From NCBI GenBank assembly GCA_041741455.1, contig JBGSJZ010000152.1, positions 62,001-126,000 of the forward strand: a stretch of DNA of 64,000 nucleotides, written 5' to 3'. Both the position numbers and the translations under genes were made by a program. The notes below the pieces were generated by a model. It ran no database searches and had not been told where the DNA came from. It saw nothing but the letters and a program-made list of their open reading frames with translations. This stretch comes from CALESS01 sp041741455. Its GTDB lineage: Bacteria; Chloroflexota; Anaerolineae; Anaerolineales; Anaerolineaceae. Shown in pieces: positions 32,844-41,620 of this stretch. Position 1 is the first letter of the stretch. Every line of letters starts with the position of its first letter.

Positions 32844-33845
32844 TTACATTAATGGAGAAAATGTATCGATCAAAAGCTTATAATCTCCACCAACAGGATA
32901 AAGGATTGGACAAGTACATCCGTACCTCATATACTCAGCCACCTTGGCGCGGGCTTCTGTTGGTGTTCCGGAAGCTGTGATCCGCAAAATCAAATCTTCA
33001 GGTACCAGGTGTTTGGCTTTTTGAATCTGCTCATGGGTGGCTGGCCAGCCAAGAATGGACTGAATTTCTCCAACAATATCAGGGGATACTCCCGATGCTT
33101 TTGCTATATGAGGTTGCTGCGCCAAATATTGGGTCAGCAATTCGCGCGTAGTGTCAATCGCCCTGTCATGGTCTTTATTTACCGAGCAGACAACCAATTG
33201 CGGCCGATCAATAGCATCTAGTGTTCTGCCAGTTTTCTTCGCCCCTTTCTCCAGCAGTTCCAAGGCTCTCAGGTTATATTCCGGAGGAACACAATAGTTG
33301 AGAACAGCTCCATCGCAAATTTCGCCAGTGAGTTCCATCATTTGATCCCCGGTTGCGCCTATGAAAATCGGCACATTGCGCGGTTCCCTTCGTCCATGCA
33401 CAACGTCAAGCTCAATTCCATCTACATTGATGAACTCGCCATGAAAAGTAACTCGCTCCATATTTAGCAATCGTTTCATCACAAGTACAGTTTCCTTCAT
33501 GGCTGTCAGAGGCTTTCGCCGATCGATCCCAACATTTCTCGCCAGAGGGTCCCACCAGGCTCCAATTCCGCAAATGATCCGATTAGGCGCTAAATCATCC
33601 AGGGTCAAGTACGTGGCAGCTAACAAGCCAATATTTCGCGTCCAATTGTTAATCACCCCCGAGCCAATCTTGATCCGCTGGGTCACAGCAGCATAGGCAG
33701 CCATGGGAACGATGGCATCGCGAACCAATCGGCTTTCAGCCTGCCACACAGCTTCAAAACCTTTCTCTTCTGCATAGCGAACGTAATCCAAGCCATCTCG
33801 CAAATCGTGCGCGTCCTGAAGATACAATGCAACTCTTGGAAACAT
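32844..33845 (-). CDS. LLM-class oxidoreductase, F420-dependent Mer-like
   Basis: The 333-residue product is a luciferase-like TIM barrel of the branch that includes methylenetetrahydromethanopterin reductase (Mer) and other F420-dependent enzymes. It shows DYVRYAEEKGFEAVWQAES, IKIGSGVINNWTRNIGLLAATYLTLDDLAPNR and PIFIGATGDQMMELTGEICDGAVLN, the last lining the deazaflavin phosphate site. F420 rather than FMN is inferred mainly from the adjacent cofC, cofD and cofE genes. Substrate unknown. It sits between cofC (30-base gap) and a flavin subunit of a Mo hydroxylase (16-base gap), so it may take part in the same pathway. Confidence 0.82.
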   Translation of the reverse strand: MFPRVALYLQDAHDLRDGLDYVRYAEEKGFEAVWQAESRLVRDAIVPMAAYAAVTQRIKIGSGVINNWTRNIGLLAATYLTLDDLAPNRIICGIGAWWDPLARNVGIDRRKPLTAMKETVLVMKRLLNMERVTFHGEFINVDGIELDVVHGRREPRNVPIFIGATGDQMMELTGEICDGAVLNYCVPPEYNLRALELLEKGAKKTGRTLDAIDRPQLVVCSVNKDHDRAIDTTRELLTQYLAQQPHIAKASGVSPDIVGEIQSILGWPATHEQIQKAKHLVPEDLILRITASGTPTEARAKVAEYMRYGCTCPILYPVGGDYKLLIDTFSPLM

Positions 33846-33875
33846 GGAAACCTCCTGGATAAATATTGGGTTGGG

Positions 33876-34490
33876 TTAAGGTTGTACTGGAGTGTTCTCC
33901 ATCTGCTTTAGAATTTCTAAATCTTCTGGTATGTCGAGATCCAGTCCAAAAGAAGGCAAGCGGCAAATGGTATGCTTGATCCCAAACTTTTCGGCTTGCA
34001 GCAGATGCCTTTGAAATGAACCTGGACCATATGAATATTCAACCAGTCCTGGTGGACTGATAAACAAAGCGTTGGTGCCATCCTCTCTTCTATCGGGTGC
34101 AATTACCATTTCTGGTGGATGACCAATATGGGAAAGGAAAACACCAAGATCTGCAGAAGAAATTAGCGGTAAGTCAGCAGGTAGGATCAAAACACCATTC
34201 GCAGCGTATGCCTGAGCAACAATTGTTGCTCTCCGTATTGCTGCATTCAATTCTGGGCTACCATCTTCTTGGACGGTACGTGCTTTATGTGCCCTTGCCA
34301 GAGATAATGCAGAAGGGTCTCGGCTGATAACCAGGGTTGCTTCAATTTCTGGTACCTCACGCAATACTTTTAAAGTATTATTTAACATACTGTAATTTAA
34401 TAATGCCCGTTCATCTTCTGATAAGATCCCAGCTAATCGAGATTTGCCCCGGCGTAATGGCTTGACAGGCACAATTGCCCAAACACCCAT
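33876..34490 (-). CDS. cofC: 2-phospho-L-lactate (or PEP) guanylyltransferase CofC/FbiD
   Basis: The 204-residue nucleotidyltransferase belongs to the CofC/FbiD family, which activates a three-carbon phosphoacid with GTP as the first step of attaching the F420 side chain. It opens WAIVPVKPLRRGKSRLAGIL, the family signature, and has ILPADLPLISSADL and APDRREDGTNALF, the metal and acid-binding part. It precedes LLM and follows cofD by 12 bases. Whether it uses 2-phospholactate, PEP or 3-phosphoglycerate cannot be read from sequence. Confidence 0.92.
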   Translation of the reverse strand: MGVWAIVPVKPLRRGKSRLAGILSEDERALLNYSMLNNTLKVLREVPEIEATLVISRDPSALSLARAHKARTVQEDGSPELNAAIRRATIVAQAYAANGVLILPADLPLISSADLGVFLSHIGHPPEMVIAPDRREDGTNALFISPPGLVEYSYGPGSFQRHLLQAEKFGIKHTICRLPSFGLDLDIPEDLEILKQMENTPVQP

Positions 34491-34502
34491 ACAATTATCT
34501 CC

Positions 34503-35435
34503 CTAAAAAATTGAGGCGCTGAAGTCCAGTATTTCTTTGGCCAAACGCTCACGATCAGAGCCGTTACCCATAAGCGTGTTCGTGATCAAAGTCATTATAC
34601 CCCAGTCATTTATTTGTGATGCCTGCAGCGCATCCTGATTATCGATGACAAGTGCGTGAATTAATCCGTGATAGGATTGCGCTACTGCAATTGCTGATGG
34701 TTCAATTCCCAGTTCAGCATACATCTTGGCTGCAGGACCTTTGACTGTTAGTCCGCCAATAATTGGCGAAACAGCAATAACCTTCTTATGTAAAATATGC
34801 TCCCGAATTCCTGGAATGCTAAGAATCGGATTGATACTGACCCAAGGGTTGGATGGGCAAATCACGATCAAGTCCGCCGATTCAATTGCGTCAATAACAC
34901 CATCAGCTGGTTGGGCATTCGCCTTACCTTCAAAGCGGAATCCAGCTACCATCGGTTCACATCGCTGATGAACAAAATATTCCTGGAAGGCTAATTCATT
35001 ACCCTCCTTTGTCAGAACGACAGTAGCAACGCGATCATCTGTCATTGGAAAGATTCGGACCCTCACACCCCAGGTTTTGCAAAATTTTGCAGTAATTTCG
35101 CTTAATCGCCAACCTTGTTCTAAGTAAAAAGTTCGCATAATGTGGGTAGCCAGGTCATTGTCCCCAAGGTGAAACCAATCAGCACCGCCTAATCTGCGAA
35201 TTTCATCGAAAACATTCCAACTTTCATCAGCACGACCCCAGCCTGACGTTGGATTGGCCTTCCCCGCCAAGGTATAACACACAGTATCCAAATCCGGACA
35301 GATATACAATCCCAAATGTTGAAAATCATCCCCGGTATTTACGATAACGCTTAGCGAGTTAGGGTGTAGGACTTGGGCTAAGCCCTCAACCAATTTAGCT
35401 CCTCCAACTCCACCCGCCATTGCTATTACTTTCAT
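34503..35435 (-). CDS. cofD: 2-phospho-L-lactate transferase CofD
   Basis: This 310-residue enzyme joins the activated phosphoacid to FO, making F420-0 (or dehydro-F420-0). Typical CofD features are MAGGVGGAKLVEGLAQVL at the N-terminus, VIVNTGDDFQHLGLYICPDLDTVCYTLAG and WFHLGDNDLATH, which form the GTP/FO pocket, and CPSNPWVSINPIL. Length matches the family (about 310-330). It overlaps the following 2H phosphoesterase frame by 4 bases. No FO synthase (cofG/cofH or fbiC) is in this window. Confidence 0.95.
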   Translation of the reverse strand: MKVIAMAGGVGGAKLVEGLAQVLHPNSLSVIVNTGDDFQHLGLYICPDLDTVCYTLAGKANPTSGWGRADESWNVFDEIRRLGGADWFHLGDNDLATHIMRTFYLEQGWRLSEITAKFCKTWGVRVRIFPMTDDRVATVVLTKEGNELAFQEYFVHQRCEPMVAGFRFEGKANAQPADGVIDAIESADLIVICPSNPWVSINPILSIPGIREHILHKKVIAVSPIIGGLTVKGPAAKMYAELGIEPSAIAVAQSYHGLIHALVIDNQDALQASQINDWGIMTLITNTLMGNGSDRERLAKEILDFSASIF

Positions 35436-35989
35436 TGAACCTCTTTGCCAAAAAGTAGCTCTTGTGCCACACCAGCCTCGTCCCCAATTTGATAGGCTAT
35501 TGCCAGGTTATTAATTACAACCTCGGACTCCCAATTTTCAAATGCCATTTCTTCGATGATGGAGGATAGAACTATAGGAGACAATGGATTATAAGCAATC
35601 GTTATATGTGGGATCCATCTTTCACTGGTATAGTATGGGCTAAGCTCGATACCATACTCATTGCATGTCACCCAAATCTTTTGATGAATTTGATTTAAGG
35701 TTTCATTGCGTACAATGGTTAAATAGATAATTGGCTGGAGCCCTGGAAAAATTCCGACCCCTGAAATTGATATTTTGAATGGTTGCGAAGAGATAGAAAT
35801 CTTAGTCAAAGCATCTTGAATGTTCTCTATTTGATAATTCACAGCTACCTGCCATGAAAAGTGTGGATATTGTGGTGAGGTTAGCCCGTATTTACCAACA
35901 ATATCACAGGCTCTTTTCCAAATCAACCGAGCGCTTTTGTCGTTAATAACATCCAACAGTGAGACGATTCCAAATGCTTGCTTAGTCAT
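35432..35989 (-). CDS. 2H phosphoesterase (2'-5' RNA ligase-like)
   Basis: The 185-residue protein has two HxT/S motifs, PHFSW (about residue 42) and IPHITIAY (about residue 128), at the spacing of the LigT/2H phosphoesterase superfamily, whose members open or close 2',3'-cyclic phosphates. The first motif has Ser in place of Thr, which the family tolerates. Its position, overlapping cofD by 4 bases and 3 bases from cofE, suggests a role tied to F420 metabolism, but the target is unknown and an RNA substrate is equally possible. Confidence 0.75.
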   Translation of the reverse strand: MTKQAFGIVSLLDVINDKSARLIWKRACDIVGKYGLTSPQYPHFSWQVAVNYQIENIQDALTKISISSQPFKISISGVGIFPGLQPIIYLTIVRNETLNQIHQKIWVTCNEYGIELSPYYTSERWIPHITIAYNPLSPIVLSSIIEEMAFENWESEVVINNLAIAYQIGDEAGVAQELLFGKEVQ

Positions 35990-35992
35990 ACA

Positions 35993-36760
35993 TCACCGAA
36001 ACATATCCTGATCTTTAGGTCGAATTATCTCAGACATAGAACCATTTCTCATGGGATAGGGAAATCCTCTTACAATAACGGCCGGGGTTCCTTCGCCAGC
36101 CTGCCCCATAACCAGCGAAGCAGCTGCGGCCAATTCATCCGCTGTTCCAACAGTTGTAATCTGCAACTTATATCCAAAAAGGTCAGGGACGCCTCTTAGG
36201 TCCATTAATCCGGGCATGCCGGATAGCCCAATCGCTACACCGACTGTACCCAAACGCCAGGCTCTTCCATGTGAATCAATGATGAGCACTCCAATGTGTA
36301 TTTTTGTTGATTCATAAATGGCTATGCGCATTTTATCGGCAGACAGATCAGGATTTTCAGGCAGGAGTAGCACCCAATCTTCTGCACTTCCCCCCAGGTT
36401 ATTGACATTGGAATGATCAATGCCTGCGCTGGCACATACGAATCCCAGGCGATGTTCGACTATAATGCTGCCTGGTCTGCAACGTAAGACTTCCTTGCTT
36501 TCATTGAGAATTAACTCAATCAGTCGGGGATCTTTTTTAGTTTCGGCAGCAAATTCTTGAGCTTTTTGAGAAGGGCTGATTGAATTTAAGTTGACATATC
36601 TTCCTTCTGCTTTGGAAACTATTTTCTGTGCCAGCACTAAGATATCTCCGTCTTTTAATTCCATCTCAGACATGGATAAACAAGAGAGGATAATCGCTGC
36701 CAGGTCATCTCCAGGGCGAATCAGGGGAATTCCAGGAATCGGGTACAACGTCAACGTCAT
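35993..36760 (-). CDS. cofE: Coenzyme F420-0:L-glutamate ligase CofE
   Basis: The 255-residue enzyme adds gamma-linked glutamates to F420-0 with GTP. It has IPGIPLIRPGDDLAAIIL, GDILVLAQKIVSKAEGR, which binds GTP and metal, VLRCRPGSIIVEHRLGFVCASAGIDHSNV and IDSHGRAWRLGTVGVAIG. Its length equals archaeal CofE; it lacks the C-terminal FMN-reductase domain that actinobacterial FbiB carries. It overlaps the NADP:F420 oxidoreductase gene by 4 bases. A separate dehydro-F420-0 reductase is not seen nearby. Confidence 0.94.
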   Translation of the reverse strand: MTLTLYPIPGIPLIRPGDDLAAIILSCLSMSEMELKDGDILVLAQKIVSKAEGRYVNLNSISPSQKAQEFAAETKKDPRLIELILNESKEVLRCRPGSIIVEHRLGFVCASAGIDHSNVNNLGGSAEDWVLLLPENPDLSADKMRIAIYESTKIHIGVLIIDSHGRAWRLGTVGVAIGLSGMPGLMDLRGVPDLFGYKLQITTVGTADELAAAASLVMGQAGEGTPAVIVRGFPYPMRNGSMSEIIRPKDQDMFR

Positions 36761-37452
36761 GCTTCATCCGGTCGTGGCACACCGGTAATCCGAATCCCGG
36801 CAGAGGCCACTCCAAATTGTTTGTTGATATTAATCAAAATAGAGGTCATCCCTTCAACAACAACAGAATTCTCCAAGACTCCAGCATCCCAACCGACGAG
36901 ACCAGCAGCCTTCACCAATTCAAGCACAACTGCCCGAGCCGATTTTCCACTTCCACACACCAAGACATCACAATTTACAGGTTCATTGTGAAGCAGATGC
37001 TCGTAAGAAATATTTTGAAAAGCTGCAACCACTTGAACATTTTCGCCTAAAATTTGTTGAGATTCCAGGCTTGCGCTACCAGCTTCCGGCATTTGTACCT
37101 TGGTCACTTTTGGTGGAACAAGGGGCACAGTTACATCGACAAATATTTTTCCCTGTACATAAGGTTTAATCGCCTCAAGCATTTGCTTATGAACAGCAAA
37201 AGGAACGGTCATTACCACCAGATTCGCTTTTTCTGCCGCAACTTCATTTAGCATTCCTAATACAGAAATTCCTTCTGGTAATAAGTCTGAAATTTCTGCC
37301 GCAGCAGCTTCAGCTTTTTCAATTTGTCGGGACCCGATTATCACTTCAAAGCCTGCCTTAACCCAACGATAAGCAAGCCCTTTTCCCTCTTTGCCTGTTC
37401 CACCAAGAATTGCGATCGTCTTTGGTAATACGATTCCACTAGATTCTGACAT
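36757..37452 (-). CDS. npdG: F420:NADP oxidoreductase (NpdG/Fno)
   Basis: The 231-residue enzyme moves hydride between F420 and NADP. The N-terminal Rossmann loop is IAILGGTGKEGKGLAYRWVKAG, followed by VIIGSRQIEKA, where Ser-Arg at the end of strand 2 favours the 2'-phosphate of NADP. VVMTVPFAVHKQML and VAAFQNISYEHLL are family-typical. It gives a direct link between the F420 pool and NADPH. It lies 18 bases after the SsnA-like gene and is coupled to cofE by a 4-base overlap. Confidence 0.92.
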   Translation of the reverse strand: MSESSGIVLPKTIAILGGTGKEGKGLAYRWVKAGFEVIIGSRQIEKAEAAAAEISDLLPEGISVLGMLNEVAAEKANLVVMTVPFAVHKQMLEAIKPYVQGKIFVDVTVPLVPPKVTKVQMPEAGSASLESQQILGENVQVVAAFQNISYEHLLHNEPVNCDVLVCGSGKSARAVVLELVKAAGLVGWDAGVLENSVVVEGMTSILININKQFGVASAGIRITGVPRPDEA

Positions 37453-37470
37453 TCTATCTCTCCAATTATC

Positions 37471-38814
37471 TTAGAATTGAGCCTCATAACGTTGCCATAC
37501 ATCTGGGGCAATCTGACGTGCCTCAAAGCATATCTTTTCCTCATCTAGTGTAAGTAATTCTCGATCTTTCATCAACACTTTTCCATTTACGATGGTTGTC
37601 GTAATCATGCTTTCATTAAATCCAAAAACAATTTGCCATGGCAAGTTTCCGATCGTTAAAGGTGTATAAGGCTGATAATCTACAAGAATCAGATCAGCTG
37701 CAGCTCCAGGAGCGATCAAACCAACAGGCGGACAATTGAAGATCGCTCCGACCAAATCCCTGTTATTATAAATCGCCATATTAGCAATCAGGTCAGCCGG
37801 CATCCATCGAGGATCTAAGTGGAATAATTTATGCGCAAGGTAGGCTGCTTTCCATTCATCCCACATTGTATTTGAAAATCCATCATTTCCCAATCCTACT
37901 CGAATTCCCATTCTTACCATATCACTAATTTCAGGCAATCCAACAGCATTGTTCATGTTTGATCGTGGTTGATGTGTCACCCAAGTTTTCGTTTCAGCCA
38001 ATATCTCCATCTCCCGGGCATCGATATGAACAGCATGCACAACAATGGATTTTTTCCCCAATAGACCATGCATATTCAATCGATCCACGACTCTCAGCCC
38101 GGTTTTCTGGAGGCTGTCGTATTCGTCAATAGAATGCTCTGCTACGTGGACATGAAATCCTATGTCAGTTGGTGCAGCTGCCTGGCATTCAGCAAGCGTT
38201 TCTTCACTTAAGGTTAAGCTGGCATGCAGCCCAAAAGTCGCTGACAGTAGGCCTCCAGCATTATCTTGCGCCACTTTTCTGGCAAACCGTACATTTTCAA
38301 GGATTCCCGCTTTGGTTCCTTTTAATCCGTTACGATCAGTTACCTCGTAACAAAGAGCAGCGCGCACTCCAGCAGCTAATGTTGCGTCAGCCAGTAAATC
38401 CAAAGATCCTTCAATACAATTAGGCGATGCGTGATGATCAATTAAGGTGGTGGTGCCATGCCGGATTGCGTCAATCAGGCATACCAAGGCCGAGTACTTC
38501 ACACTTTCTGGATTTAAAGCTTTATCCAGCGGCCACCATAATTTTTCCAAGATTTTTGGGAAAGCATCAGGGGCCGATCCATGAAGTGCCATTCCCCTGG
38601 CGAAGGCACCATAAAAGTGTGTATGTGCACAAATATTTCCTGGCATAACATATTGACTATGCGCATTTATCTGTTCTTCTGTCTTGTTCTTTTCCAGCAG
38701 TTCTGAACTCGGTCCAATTTCCTTAATGATTCCATCTCTGATCAAGATCCCGTAATCCTCTAGAATCCGATTCGGATTCTCCCAGGTAATGACTTTGGCG
38801 TTCGTGATCAGCAT
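37471..38814 (-). CDS. ssnA: SsnA-like aminohydrolase (amidohydrolase superfamily)
   Basis: This 447-residue metal-dependent hydrolase has the barrel motifs AHTHFYGAFARGM (metal His pair, about residues 61-63), VHVAEHSIDEYDSL, VVHAVHIDAREMEIL and GLGNDGFSNTMWDEW, whose Asp is the last ligand. The GNDGFS form is typical of SsnA, an aminohydrolase repeatedly found beside selenium-dependent molybdenum hydroxylases and xanthine degradation genes. Related enzymes deaminate guanine, adenosine derivatives or triazines, so deamination of a purine-like ring is likely. It starts 1 base after the stop of the FeS-Mo gene. Confidence 0.85.
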   Translation of the reverse strand: MLITNAKVITWENPNRILEDYGILIRDGIIKEIGPSSELLEKNKTEEQINAHSQYVMPGNICAHTHFYGAFARGMALHGSAPDAFPKILEKLWWPLDKALNPESVKYSALVCLIDAIRHGTTTLIDHHASPNCIEGSLDLLADATLAAGVRAALCYEVTDRNGLKGTKAGILENVRFARKVAQDNAGGLLSATFGLHASLTLSEETLAECQAAAPTDIGFHVHVAEHSIDEYDSLQKTGLRVVDRLNMHGLLGKKSIVVHAVHIDAREMEILAETKTWVTHQPRSNMNNAVGLPEISDMVRMGIRVGLGNDGFSNTMWDEWKAAYLAHKLFHLDPRWMPADLIANMAIYNNRDLVGAIFNCPPVGLIAPGAAADLILVDYQPYTPLTIGNLPWQIVFGFNESMITTTIVNGKVLMKDRELLTLDEEKICFEARQIAPDVWQRYEAQF

Positions 38815-38815
38815 G

Positions 38816-41611
38816 CTATTCTCCTAATTTTTGTTGACAAATAGCCAATGCGATTTCTTCCTGGTCCACTGGCAATTTGTCGATTCTTATTCCAACCGCA
38901 TGATAGATAGCATTGGTGATGGCGGGTGTGGTTGGAATGCTAACGATTTCACCCACCCCTTTTGCCCCAAACGGACCGGTTGCAACCGGGTGCTCTACAA
39001 TGATGGATGTAATTTCTGGCGTCAACATGATCCCAGGCACTCGATAGCGAGCCAACCGATCAGTAACAACTTTGCCTTCTTCGGTTATGAAATGCTCCGT
39101 CAAAGCGTTCCCCAAACCCATCATCACGCCACCTTCAATTTGCCCCTGCAATCCGAGTGGATTGATAGCGCTACCCACATCCGTTGCCGCAATCACTCTC
39201 AGCACTTGAACTTCTCCCGTGATCTTATCCACTTCCACTTCCGCTGCTTGTGCCGCGAACGAGAAAGCAAAATGCATATCGCCACCTTCACCAAGTGGCG
39301 TGGTTTTTGGGGCTTCATATTCAAAAAAAACTTTTAACGGTTGTTTATCAGAAACTAACTCCTCTGCAATTTCTGACATCTGCAAGACGTGATCATTCAA
39401 CCTGATCTCACCCTGGACAAATTGTATCTGGCTTGGGGGAACATCATATTTCTCAGCCAGATATGCTGTAATTTTTTGTTTCATCGCCTGGGCTGCATAT
39501 CGGGCAGCATTTCCACTTACGTACGTTTGTCTCGAGGCTGTCGTTGGACCGCCATCAGGAGTTAGATCAGTATCTGACAATAAGACGCTAACCTGCGATG
39601 TAGGTAGCTCAAGTTCTTCGGCAACAATCAATTGAAGCACAGTGACCAATCCTTGGCCTATTTCAGCAGAGGATGTTCTAACTTCAAAATGACCATCTTG
39701 ATACAATTCTATTTCAGCTCCAGCCTTATCTGGCGCGCCTCCGCCTAGGCCAGTATTTTTATACGCAACTGCAAACCCCCAGGCGCGAACTTTTCGAGGA
39801 TTTCCCTGGACGGATTGTGGCAGAAATGGATCCCGTCCACAGGCCAGGTCACGCATCACTGTCTCAACCCGATCAATGCACTCAATCAAACCAACACTAT
39901 CCTTCAATATTTGCCCGGTATTGGTCACACTTCCAACTTTGAGGGCGTTGATTCGTCTTACATCAACCGGATCTATGTCCAATTCTTCAGCAAGCATATC
40001 CATCATAGATTCGATGGCAAAAGCAGATTGGGTCACACCGAAACCTCGAAATGCACCCGCAGGCGGATTATTCGTGTACATAGCATAGCAATCCGCTTTG
40101 GCATTCATAATTTCATAGGGCCCAGAGGAATGGGTGGTCGCCCGGGTTAATACCTTTTCGCCCAAAGATGCATAAGCTCCTGTATCACCATATAGCTCAG
40201 TTTCTACCGAGATCAATTTCCCCTGACTGTTTGCGCCCATTTTCACACGGATCTGGGTTGCATGCCTTTTGGGATGAACCAATAGACTTTCATGGCGGTC
40301 AAATAGAATCTTGACTGGTCGACCAGTCTTCCAGGTTAATAAGGCAGCATGAATTTGACTCATGATATCTTCCTTACCGCCAAATCCTCCCCCAATCAAC
40401 ATTCCGATAATGCGGACACGTTCTTCCGGCCAGCCCAAGGCAGCTGCCACCTGTTTCCGGTCTGAGTATGGAATTTGAGATCCGACATACACTTCCATCC
40501 TGCCATCTTCTGTTAATTTTGCAATAGAGCATTCTGGTTCAAGGAAGGCATGATCAGTGGCAACAGTATGAAAAATGTGCTCCAAGATTATTTCTGCATG
40601 ATCAAATCCTTCTTGTAAATCGCCCTTGCGCACTTTAATGTGCTTCAACATGTTCCCTTTTGGGTGAAGTTGTTCCTCTGCAATTCTGGATTGGACTGCA
40701 TCTTTGATAACTGGACGGGGTTCATAATCCACTTCGATTAAATTCAAAGCTTGGTTCGCGATTTCCTCAGACTCTGCAGCCACAATCGCTAGCGCGTCAC
40801 CAACATATCGGACTCGTTCTCCAACACCGACCATTACCGGCCAATCTGAAATCACAAGGCCATGCCAATGGCTACCGGGAATATCTTCGGCTGTCAGCAC
40901 TGCCTGCACACCTTTCAGTCCGCGAGCTTTTTCGACATCCAATCGCTTGACAATCGCATGCGGAATACCGGCTCTCAAAGTTCTTCCGAAGAGCATTCCG
41001 GGAAAATTCAGATCGTCAGTAAAAATTGCGTGACCTGTAACTTTTGCTCTGGCATCCGGTCTGGCTGTAACCCTCCCCACAGTTTGATGTTTGTAAATGG
41101 ATTCTTGAATCTCCGGCGGTTCTACAGGTTCACCAGTCCGGACTGATTTTGCTGCTGCCAGGATGGCTCTTTCAATAGTCGGATACCCCCCACACCGGCA
41201 GAGTGTATCTTTCAATGCGTTTCTGATTTCACCCCGGTCTGGATTAGCATTCATTTTAATTAGACTAGCTGCAGTTATGATCTGCCCGGGAATGCAGAAT
41301 CCACATTGCACCGCCCCATGCAAGATAAAAGCTTCCTGTAGTGGATGGAGCACGCCTTCTTGTTCCAACCCTTCTATCGTCACGACATCTTTATGATGAG
41401 CTTTTGCTGCAGGGTAAGTGCAGGATAAAATCGGTTCTCCATCAAGTAAAACCGTACAAGCTCCGCACTCTGCTTCATTACAACCCACTTTTGTACCGGT
41501 AAGCTTCAGTTGTTTACGTAAAAGCTCCACTAGCATTTCCCCGGGAGCAATATCAACTTCATGCCTTACGCCATTGACGCGGATCTCAATCTTGGTAATC
41601 TCGGTTTCCAT
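38816..41611 (-). CDS. Fused [2Fe-2S]-molybdopterin subunit of a molybdenum hydroxylase
   Basis: The 931-residue protein has an iron-sulfur part (about residues 1-165: CNEAECGAC..C, CGFCIPGQIITA, CRCGGYPTIE) and a molybdopterin-binding part (about 178-931: LIGGGFGGKEDIM, GAFRGFGVTQSAFAIE, SAEIGQGLVTVLQL). The catalytic Glu lies in FGAKGVGEIVSIPTTPA (about residue 888). No CO dehydrogenase signature is present. FAD is supplied by the upstream gene at 41621, 9 bases away. It resembles the selenium-dependent XDH (XdhAC-type fusions) found beside ssnA, so a purine or related heterocycle is a reasonable guess for the substrate. Confidence 0.92.
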   Translation of the reverse strand: METEITKIEIRVNGVRHEVDIAPGEMLVELLRKQLKLTGTKVGCNEAECGACTVLLDGEPILSCTYPAAKAHHKDVVTIEGLEQEGVLHPLQEAFILHGAVQCGFCIPGQIITAASLIKMNANPDRGEIRNALKDTLCRCGGYPTIERAILAAAKSVRTGEPVEPPEIQESIYKHQTVGRVTARPDARAKVTGHAIFTDDLNFPGMLFGRTLRAGIPHAIVKRLDVEKARGLKGVQAVLTAEDIPGSHWHGLVISDWPVMVGVGERVRYVGDALAIVAAESEEIANQALNLIEVDYEPRPVIKDAVQSRIAEEQLHPKGNMLKHIKVRKGDLQEGFDHAEIILEHIFHTVATDHAFLEPECSIAKLTEDGRMEVYVGSQIPYSDRKQVAAALGWPEERVRIIGMLIGGGFGGKEDIMSQIHAALLTWKTGRPVKILFDRHESLLVHPKRHATQIRVKMGANSQGKLISVETELYGDTGAYASLGEKVLTRATTHSSGPYEIMNAKADCYAMYTNNPPAGAFRGFGVTQSAFAIESMMDMLAEELDIDPVDVRRINALKVGSVTNTGQILKDSVGLIECIDRVETVMRDLACGRDPFLPQSVQGNPRKVRAWGFAVAYKNTGLGGGAPDKAGAEIELYQDGHFEVRTSSAEIGQGLVTVLQLIVAEELELPTSQVSVLLSDTDLTPDGGPTTASRQTYVSGNAARYAAQAMKQKITAYLAEKYDVPPSQIQFVQGEIRLNDHVLQMSEIAEELVSDKQPLKVFFEYEAPKTTPLGEGGDMHFAFSFAAQAAEVEVDKITGEVQVLRVIAATDVGSAINPLGLQGQIEGGVMMGLGNALTEHFITEEGKVVTDRLARYRVPGIMLTPEITSIIVEHPVATGPFGAKGVGEIVSIPTTPAITNAIYHAVGIRIDKLPVDQEEIALAICQQKLGE

Positions 41612-41620
41612 TCTTTACCT

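Noticed and set aside
38831..39337. 168-codon plus-strand frame
   Set aside because: Antisense shadow of the conserved molybdopterin-binding gene.
22859..41611. Aerobic CO dehydrogenase (coxL-like) for the Mo subunits
   Set aside because: The CO dehydrogenase active-loop motif is missing in all three large subunits; the corresponding loops read FRGFGG, FRGYGV and FRGFGV.
22859..41611. Selenocysteine in the Mo hydroxylases
   Set aside because: No in-frame TGA is present in the reading frames. In this enzyme class selenium is a cofactor ligand, not part of the protein.
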